35,096 nucleotides of DNA from Desulfosporosinus sp. BRH_c37 (lineage in GTDB: Bacteria; Bacillota; Desulfitobacteriia; Desulfitobacteriales; Desulfitobacteriaceae): positions 1 to 35,096 of the forward strand of contig LOEW01000223.1 in assembly GCA_001516045.1 (NCBI GenBank). Reading direction: 5' to 3'. Below the pieces are notes generated by a model. It made no database searches and had not been told where the DNA came from. It saw only the letters and a list, made by a program, of their open reading frames with translations. Position 1 is the first letter of the stretch; each line of letters starts with the position of its first letter. This document shows, one piece after another, positions 8,358 through 14,664 of the stretch. The translations under genes were made by a program, and so were the position numbers.

Positions 8358-8604
8358 GCTATTTACCCAAATTGCCTGGGTAGAATATCTGTACTGGCAG
8401 ATTGAAAACAAGCTTATACTAAAGCGAATAAACGAACTTATCAAAGATATCGAACGAAATGGCAATTCCGGAATTGGAAAACCTGAAGCATTAAAACATG
8501 AACTAGCTGGTTTTTGGAGTAGAAGGATAACAGACGAGCATCGATTAATATACGCTATTGAGGGAAAAAGTATTAATATAATCAGTTGTCGTGGACATTA
8601 TTAA
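8350..8604 (+). CDS. yoeB: YoeB toxin, ribosome-dependent mRNA endonuclease
   Basis: 84 aa, the same length as E. coli YoeB, a RelE-fold RNase that cleaves mRNA in the ribosomal A site. The catalytic residues fall at the E. coli numbers: Glu46, Arg65, His83 and Tyr84 (GIGKPEALKH, FWSRRITDEHRLIYA, CRGHY at the C-terminus). Nothing is lost, so the toxin should be active and held in check by YefM. The gene overlaps yefM by eight bases. Confidence 0.94.
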   Translation: MNKLFTQIAWVEYLYWQIENKLILKRINELIKDIERNGNSGIGKPEALKHELAGFWSRRITDEHRLIYAIEGKSINIISCRGHY

Positions 8605-8898
8605 GAATAGAAGTAATCCAAGTAATCCAAGTTAATCACCTAAAAATAGCATGAAGAAGAAGCCTCGTTGCTTAAGAAAATGTAAGGAGGCTATGAGGTG
8701 TATTAGCAGGTACGACAAGGTCATTTTTTCTACAATCAGATTGTAATATTTAATTGAGACCTGTGGGGACAGCGTATTGAGGTAGCTGACAACATCCTTC
8801 AGGTCATTTTAGTTTTTCTCACAAAAAAAGTTGGATTATTATGATAATTAGATGGGTTTGAGTTTGAATTAAGCTGTGAACTGGAGAATTGAATTGAC
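8605..8898. other. Gene-free interval before the MalT-like gene
   Basis: About 290 bases with stop codons in all frames, a short duplicated AAGTAATCC motif just after yoeB and a weak imperfect hairpin near 8660-8700. No clear promoter or terminator was found. Confidence 0.5.
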
Positions 8899-11541
8899 AT
8901 GATGAGTAATGTATTGCTGCCGGAGGAAACTCACAAAACACGTCCGGTTTTGATGAAAACAAAACTGTTTATCCCCCAGGCACATGAACTGCTACCCCGC
9001 CCCCGACTCACCCAAGAACTAAACAAGAGTCTTAATTACAGGCTGAATCTAGTGGTTGCTCCCGCTGGATACGGTAAGACGACAGCAGTGGCGGAGTGGG
9101 CCCGGCAGAACAACTTACCTGTAACCTGGTTTTCCATTGACGAGGGCGACAATGATCCGGTAAATTTCTGGAGTTATTTACTTATGGCCCTGGAACAGAT
9201 TATCCCTGGGATCGGTGAAAAGGCAGCGGTTGTTTTGCGTTCTATAGGGATGCCCCAGGTTGAGAAGGCTTTATCCTTACTTATCGATGACATTTTGGGT
9301 TTGTCACAGGAATTTACTCTAGTGTTAGACGATTTTCATCTTATTAAAAACCCGGTTATTCACGACTCTTTTGTATTTTTATTGCAGTATATGCCGGATT
9401 TCATGCATATTATTCTCATTAGCAGGGAATTGCCGTTCTTTTCCGTTGCTCGGATGATGGGCAAAGGGATGCTGAAGGAACTGCTGACGCCGGGACTGCG
9501 TTTTACACAGGAAGAGATTGCGGCTTTTTGCCGCAGCAGGGACCTCACCCTCACCTGGGAGGAGGCGATCGAGCTGGAGGCCAGGACCGAGGGCTGGGCC
9601 GCTGGTCTTCACTTGGCTGCCCTATCCATGAAGGACAGCCATGATATTTTAGGAGCGATCTATGGTCTTAAAGGGAATAACCAGTATCTGTCCGGCTATT
9701 TATTTGATGAGGTGTTGAATCAGTGGCCGGACAATGAAAGAACATTTCTGCTCAAGACTTCGATACTGGACAAGTTGTACGGGCCTTTGTGTGATGCGGT
9801 AACCGGCCAAACAGGCAGTGAGGAAGTGTTGGGAAGATTGGCGAAAAAAAATGCCTTTATTACGGTTCTGGGTCCGGAAGGGTATTGGTACCGATACCAC
9901 CACCTGTTTGCCGAATTCCTGCAGAGCCGTTGGGGACGGGAAAACGCTACTCAGCGAAACTCACTGCACAGATTGGCCGGTGAGTGGTATGAAAGGAATG
10001 GTTTTTTGACCGATGCTGTTCACCACTTTATCGAAGGAGAATGTTTTTCCCAAGCTGTTCTTTTATTGCAAAAACTAGCCCTAGGGATGTTGGAAAAAGG
10101 AGAAACGGAATTGCTGCTGAATTGGCTGAATGTCCTCCCGGAGTCCTGGAGAAGCCAAAATCCCTTGTTATGTCTGAGCGGCGCTTGGGCTTTGATCCTT
10201 AGCCGACGGTTTGAACAGGTTGAAAATTGGCTGAATAAGGCGGGGGAGCTATGCGGGGAGAGGAGAGACCCCTCTCTGTCGGAGGAAGAACAGCAACGAA
10301 TATTGGGCGAAATTTGCCTGGCCCGGGCTAGATTATATCACTATGACTTGAAACTGCAAGGCACTTTGTTAAAAGAAGCCTGCCTTCTTATACAGGACAA
10401 AAGCATATTTTTACAAGTCGCCATGCAGCCGAAAATGGGGATACCGGGTATCTTAAAGGGATTTTTTAATTATACTAGGGATTTAAGGGAGATAGAGCCT
10501 TTTTTCCGACAGTTAAAAGGCGCTATGGAGCTGATTGGCCTGCAGAGTACTGGTCTCTATAATGTTGTCTGCGGCGAACTGGCCTATGAATGGAATGATC
10601 TGGAAGAAGCTGCTCGACAGGTAATTAAAGGGATTCACTATTCCGAAAAAGTCGGTGAGGAAGAAGTTCAGGTGATCGGTCTTCTGACCCTGGGACGTGT
10701 TTTTTATGCTGGTGGGTTCATTAAAGAGTCTCTGAACGCCCTAGATGAAGCAGGGAGGAGAATCAGAGCCATGGATGCCTTATACTGGCTGCCGGTTATG
10801 GAAGCATCCAGGGTCAGGTTGTGGCTGGCAAAAGGAGAAATGGAATCAGTCCGCCAATGGATGGCTACGAACCGGATGAGTATCTACGACCGGCTGAGCC
10901 CGGAGAGGGAATTTGAATATATTACTCTGGCGAAGGTATTGCTTGCTCAAGGTAACTGGGAAAAAGTATTTCCCTTGCTCACCAAGCTGCTGACTTTTAC
11001 GGAGAACGAGAACCGGCCGGCAAGCGTGATCGAGGTATTAAATCTACTGGCTCTTGCCCATCAGGAACGGGGCGAATATCAGCAGGCGTTGCTATCTTTG
11101 CATAAGTCCCTGGCTTTGGCTGAAAAGGATGGATACCTGCGCACTTATATTGACGAAGGCGTGCCGATACTGAGGCTGCTGAAGAAGTTAGGTAGGTGGA
11201 TGAATCAACGTCCCCTGGATAGCAATGTTAGTGTATCGACCGGATATATTAAGAAATTGATTAAGATTTTACAGAAAGATACCGTGCCAAAGATGCAGGT
11301 CTTATCGTCCAAAAATGAAAATTACGGTCGTGCTAGTCGGGCAGTTGAGCCGTTAACAGAAAAAGAACTGGAAGTTTTGCGGCTTTTGGCTCTGGATATG
11401 AAGAACAGCGGTATTTCTGGATTGTTGAATATATCCGTCAATACGGTGAAGGTTCATACTAGGAACATTTACAACAAACTGATGGTGGGGAACCGTTTTC
11501 ATGCTGTGGAAAGGGCCCGGGAACTTAAAATCATAGAATAG
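8899..11541 (+). CDS. MalT-like LuxR-family ATP-dependent transcriptional regulator (LAL type)
   Basis: 880-aa STAND-class regulator. The N-terminal NTPase has Walker A APAGYGKTT (about 54-62) and Walker B LVLDD (141-145). A long helical TPR-like sensor region follows, and a C-terminal LuxR helix-turn-helix (LTEKELEVLRLLALDMKN ... SVNTVKVHTRNIYNKL, about 812-875). Such proteins assemble on binding an inducer and activate promoters; the inducer here is unknown. The ribosome binding site (GGAG) is weak and distant. The coding DNA is noticeably richer in G+C than the A+T-rich genes on both sides, which suggests separate acquisition. No target operon is obvious next door. Confidence 0.88.
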   Translation: MMSNVLLPEETHKTRPVLMKTKLFIPQAHELLPRPRLTQELNKSLNYRLNLVVAPAGYGKTTAVAEWARQNNLPVTWFSIDEGDNDPVNFWSYLLMALEQIIPGIGEKAAVVLRSIGMPQVEKALSLLIDDILGLSQEFTLVLDDFHLIKNPVIHDSFVFLLQYMPDFMHIILISRELPFFSVARMMGKGMLKELLTPGLRFTQEEIAAFCRSRDLTLTWEEAIELEARTEGWAAGLHLAALSMKDSHDILGAIYGLKGNNQYLSGYLFDEVLNQWPDNERTFLLKTSILDKLYGPLCDAVTGQTGSEEVLGRLAKKNAFITVLGPEGYWYRYHHLFAEFLQSRWGRENATQRNSLHRLAGEWYERNGFLTDAVHHFIEGECFSQAVLLLQKLALGMLEKGETELLLNWLNVLPESWRSQNPLLCLSGAWALILSRRFEQVENWLNKAGELCGERRDPSLSEEEQQRILGEICLARARLYHYDLKLQGTLLKEACLLIQDKSIFLQVAMQPKMGIPGILKGFFNYTRDLREIEPFFRQLKGAMELIGLQSTGLYNVVCGELAYEWNDLEEAARQVIKGIHYSEKVGEEEVQVIGLLTLGRVFYAGGFIKESLNALDEAGRRIRAMDALYWLPVMEASRVRLWLAKGEMESVRQWMATNRMSIYDRLSPEREFEYITLAKVLLAQGNWEKVFPLLTKLLTFTENENRPASVIEVLNLLALAHQERGEYQQALLSLHKSLALAEKDGYLRTYIDEGVPILRLLKKLGRWMNQRPLDSNVSVSTGYIKKLIKILQKDTVPKMQVLSSKNENYGRASRAVEPLTEKELEVLRLLALDMKNSGISGLLNISVNTVKVHTRNIYNKLMVGNRFHAVERARELKIIE

Positions 11542-11551
11542 CAGTAAATAT

Positions 11552-11594
11552 GTTAAAGAGGAATCGGCAATTGTTGAGTGCCGGTTTCTCTTAA
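11552..11594 (+). terminator. Hairpin after the MalT-like gene
   Basis: TTAAAGAGGAATCGGCA (11553-11569) pairs, with a few wobbles, with TGCCGGTTTCTCTTAA (11579-11594). The stem is long but followed by only a weak T-run, so it may be a terminator or a processing hairpin. Confidence 0.5.
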
Positions 11595-11854
11595 CTTTAA
11601 TTGTCGATAATTTATTATTTTATTTTTATAATACCGTTCTACTACTTCGGGTGATTTAAGCCGGCAATATTCCAGATATAATAACCGTTGAACATTATTT
11701 CAATTTGGAATCGCTTTTTTAGGTTTGAAAAGGGTGTATTAGGATGGAATTGAGGCAAGAATTAGTCGCATGCTAAAGGTAATTAAGGGCATCTGGATGA
11801 GCTTTTGCTGACGAGTTACTAATGGAATTAGTAAAAAATGGGAGGGAATCTGAA
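11595..11854. other. Gene-free interval before the receiver gene
   Basis: About 260 bases without a convincing ORF; only a 10-codon frame at 11743 is present. No good promoter pair is seen. It probably holds the promoter of the receiver gene. Confidence 0.4.
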
Positions 11855-12229
11855 ATGGCGAAACTATTAATTGCTGATGATGAACCACATATCAGGATTC
11901 TGTTGGAGCAGACTTTGGAAGAGTTGGAGGATGAGGGGGTTGAGCTAATTGTTACGGAAAACGGTTTAGAGGCCTTGGAGAATATTGAGGCGGAAAAGCC
12001 GGAACTTGTCTTTCTAGATGTCATGATGCCGAAAATGAACGGATTTGAAGTGTGCGATAAAGTGAAAAATGAGTTAGAGATGACGAATATCTTTATTATT
12101 CTTTTAACTGCTAAAGGTCAAGAGTTCGATAAGTTGAAAGGACAAGAAGTTGGGGCCGATCACTATATGACTAAACCCTTTAATCCTGATGAGATCGTGG
12201 CTAAAGCCCGGGAAATACTGGGATTATAG
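11855..12229 (+). CDS. Stand-alone CheY-like response regulator
   Basis: 124-aa receiver domain with no output domain. The acidic pair is Asp8/Asp9, the phospho-acceptor Asp55 (VFLDVMMPK), the switch Thr85 and the conserved Lys107 (YMTKPFNPDE). The start chosen is ATG 11855 because GGAGGG lies about nine bases before it; an ATG 11 codons upstream has no ribosome binding site. It probably acts by protein-protein contact, either as a relay or as a partner of the hybrid kinase at 14665-17505, whose first receiver it resembles. It heads the signalling cluster, 69 bases before the next gene. Confidence 0.88.
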   Translation: MAKLLIADDEPHIRILLEQTLEELEDEGVELIVTENGLEALENIEAEKPELVFLDVMMPKMNGFEVCDKVKNELEMTNIFIILLTAKGQEFDKLKGQEVGADHYMTKPFNPDEIVAKAREILGL

Positions 12230-12298
12230 GAAACTCGGCGAGCCATGACCAGCGCTTACCGTAAGCCAAGTTTTTCACTAAGTTAAGGGGAGGGGGAT

Positions 12299-12577
12299 AT
12301 GTGGAAGCCGAATAACAGAACAATAAAATACTGGATTGGTATTCTCCAAATTGCTATTTCCTGGGGAATCTATGGATTTATCTTTATAGTGCCATTTTTG
12401 TCCTTACATTTAAACGTAAAATTGATTATCTGTACCGGATTATATGTAGTCAGTTATATGGTTTTTCTGCGTGGGGTGTCGATCTTGGGTAAGGAATTTC
12501 TCCAAAGGTACAAAAAAATTAACCTAATAAGCTGGTTCAAAAGAACATGTCTCAAGGAGAACAAGCAGAATGAATAA
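12299..12577 (+). CDS. Small membrane protein, transporter-suffix-domain type
   Basis: 92 aa with two hydrophobic helices (about residues 12-34 and 41-62) followed by a basic cytoplasmic tail ending in WFKRTCLKENKQNE. The pattern ILGKEFLQRYKK ... WFK resembles the small proteins annotated as transporter suffix domain; no function is established. A very strong GGGGAGGGGG ribosome binding site precedes the ATG. The last eight bases overlap the start of the GAF-CPBP gene (ATGAATAA), so the two are translationally coupled. Confidence 0.6.
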   Translation: MWKPNNRTIKYWIGILQIAISWGIYGFIFIVPFLSLHLNVKLIICTGLYVVSYMVFLRGVSILGKEFLQRYKKINLISWFKRTCLKENKQNE

Positions 12578-14045
12578 AAAACTGCTAAACAAGCTTATCG
12601 TAAGAAAAAGTTTTAAATCTTTTATAGGCAACACAGAGAATCTGATGCAATCCTCTATTTGTATCAAAGATGATACTGGTAAGATATTAATGGGGAATGA
12701 GACAAAAACGGATTTCGAAGATCCAATAAAATACCACGATCAGATTGTTGGCTGGGTTAATGGAGAAAAGCAATTGTCGGCGATTGCAGAGCTTCTTTCC
12801 TTTTGGCTAATCTTAGAGTCCGAAAAGATCAGTCTAGGTAAGGAACTATTAGACAGATATAGGGAAATCACCTTTTATTTTAATATTACGGAACAACTAG
12901 CGGGTAATCATGAATCTAAGGATGTGGCCCGGTTCCTAATTGAAGAGGCGCAAAGGATTATTAAAGGTGAGGATTTCTCTATTTTGCTCATGGAGAATAC
13001 CTCTGTGGAGTTGTTGGCCTCGTCTAAGCCTGAAGGTTATTCATTAGAAATCTTGCAGGTATGTCGGTTTGTTGTGGACAGTGTTTTGACAAACGGTAAA
13101 GCTGAGATTATCAACGAACTACCTGAGGATTCCCGCTATGTCCACGGGAAAGCGGCGGTTCATTCCTTAATGTGTGCCCCTTTGGCAATAAATAACAAAA
13201 TTCTAGGGGTAATTATGGTAAGCAGTGGGCAGAGAATTAATTACACGGCCGGTGATTTGAAAATGTTGTCTACAGTTGCTTATCAGACAGCGGCAACTAT
13301 TGAGAACGCAAAATTGATTGCAACCTTAAAAGAATCCATTGCTGATTTACAACAAAAAAAAGAAGAACTGACTCAATCGATCAAAGTTAGAATGGAATTT
13401 AGCCATATATTTATTTCAGTTGTATTGATGTTCTGCTTTTACACTTTTTTACTGGCCTTCTTGAATAACATTCAGACTGGTGAGCAGGGACAATATATCG
13501 CAAGCCGATCACTTGAGATTATCTTTGTCTTGGCCAATGTATGGCTGGTCTTTCGCAGTGGGCTACCATTAGCAAGTTTTGGCGTGACTTTGGTCAATGC
13601 CAAAAAAGCGATCTGGGAGTCGTTACTCATCAGTGTTGTCCTAATGATCGCCTTGGTATTAGTAAAGTTGTATTTGATTAAGTCTTTACCAGCATTTCAA
13701 GGTGTCTCAATTATTACCTGGAAATACGTTGGTTGGGATTATGTTACTTATATCATAGTTGCTCCTCTACAGGAATTTCTTACAAGGGGAGTGCTGCAAG
13801 GGTCTATTCAACGATTTTTAATGGGTCGCTATAACTGGTTATGGGCAACCATTTTAACCTCAACATTATTTGGTGTCTTTCATATCCATGAGTCCCTAGA
13901 ACTGGGAATCGCTGCGATAATAGGTGGGATTTTATGGGGCGGAATGTATGCCAGACACAAAAACTTAATCGGAGTAAGCTTAAATCATTTTCTAATCGGC
14001 AATTGGTTAGGAATACTTGGCCTTTGGGAGATAATGACACACTAG
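12570..14045 (+). CDS. GAF sensor fused to a CPBP (Rce1-like) membrane protease domain
   Basis: 491 aa with three parts: a soluble N-terminal region, a GAF-like domain (about 100-250) with a following helix rich in Lys/Glu/Gln (about 250-275), and a membrane CPBP/Abi domain with about seven helices (277-485). The CPBP motifs are APLQEFLTRG (397-406), FGVFHIH (434-440) and NHFLIGN (472-478). The family motif is EExxxR; here the first Glu, the catalytic base in archaeal Rce1, is Gln401, while Glu402, Arg406, His438 and His473 are kept. It could therefore be a substrate-binding scaffold instead of a protease. Joining a ligand-sensing GAF domain to a CPBP membrane domain is unusual. It overlaps the small membrane gene upstream and is followed after 22 bases by the Cys-rich gene. 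Confidence 0.75.
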   Translation: MNKKLLNKLIVRKSFKSFIGNTENLMQSSICIKDDTGKILMGNETKTDFEDPIKYHDQIVGWVNGEKQLSAIAELLSFWLILESEKISLGKELLDRYREITFYFNITEQLAGNHESKDVARFLIEEAQRIIKGEDFSILLMENTSVELLASSKPEGYSLEILQVCRFVVDSVLTNGKAEIINELPEDSRYVHGKAAVHSLMCAPLAINNKILGVIMVSSGQRINYTAGDLKMLSTVAYQTAATIENAKLIATLKESIADLQQKKEELTQSIKVRMEFSHIFISVVLMFCFYTFLLAFLNNIQTGEQGQYIASRSLEIIFVLANVWLVFRSGLPLASFGVTLVNAKKAIWESLLISVVLMIALVLVKLYLIKSLPAFQGVSIITWKYVGWDYVTYIIVAPLQEFLTRGVLQGSIQRFLMGRYNWLWATILTSTLFGVFHIHESLELGIAAIIGGILWGGMYARHKNLIGVSLNHFLIGNWLGILGLWEIMTH

Positions 14046-14067
14046 TAAATAGGGAGGTTAACCTGAA

Positions 14068-14637
14068 GTGTATTCAATGAGTCGAAAAATCAAATGGGCA
14101 TCCATTCGCATTTTCTACTATTTAAATATCGCTATGACGATCTTAACCGGTGGGTTGTTTATCTATATTATGGCTCCATACACATCTTATATGTTTTTTA
14201 ATGACTTAGCATTTTGGAAGTATCTTAAATATTATCCTGGATTAATTCGTCAACTCTATCGGATCATCGCCTTTTGGATATTTGATCCTAACTACAGGGG
14301 CATGTATGCCCAACCATTAACATCCCCACCTTCCATAGGCCCTGACCGTAACAAGATCAAACTGTCTGCTGAGTGGCAGAAGGAAGAAAATGATTGTGGA
14401 AATTGTATCAATTGTTGCATAAAGATCAAATGCCCATTGATTGATCATGATAGAAATCTGTGTCTCAGTTACAACACTGTTTACTGGCGATATTTTTCCT
14501 GCGGTTGCTATCCTGTTTCTCAGCAACAGATTGATTATTACGATTGTCCCAAATGGGAAATGGAAGGGAAAAGATTAGAGAAAAAACTTGACCCAAGATA
14601 CATTTCTAATGCCGACACACAAAAAATATCCAATTGA
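14068..14637 (+). CDS. Membrane-anchored cysteine-cluster protein, unrecognised family
   Basis: 189 aa starting at GTG 14068, ten bases after GGGAGG; the ATG at 14077 would be too far from that site. One hydrophobic helix near the N-terminus (about residues 17-40) may be joined by a second amphipathic one. The C-terminal half carries a dense cysteine cluster, DCGNCINCC, then IKCPLID, CLSY, SCGCYP and YDCPKW, reminiscent of YkgJ-type metal or Fe-S binding clusters. I do not recognise the family firmly. It sits between the GAF-CPBP gene and the Fe-S sensor kinase with gaps of 22 and 27 bases, so it is very likely in the same operon and could be an electron carrier or metal sensor for the kinase. 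Confidence 0.65.
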   Translation: MYSMSRKIKWASIRIFYYLNIAMTILTGGLFIYIMAPYTSYMFFNDLAFWKYLKYYPGLIRQLYRIIAFWIFDPNYRGMYAQPLTSPPSIGPDRNKIKLSAEWQKEENDCGNCINCCIKIKCPLIDHDRNLCLSYNTVYWRYFSCGCYPVSQQQIDYYDCPKWEMEGKRLEKKLDPRYISNADTQKISN

Positions 14638-14664
14638 TCCCTGTAATAAGAAGTAGAGGGAGAT

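Noticed and set aside
8640..8690. Imperfect hairpin after yoeB as a terminator
   Set aside because: The stem has several mismatches and no T-run follows.
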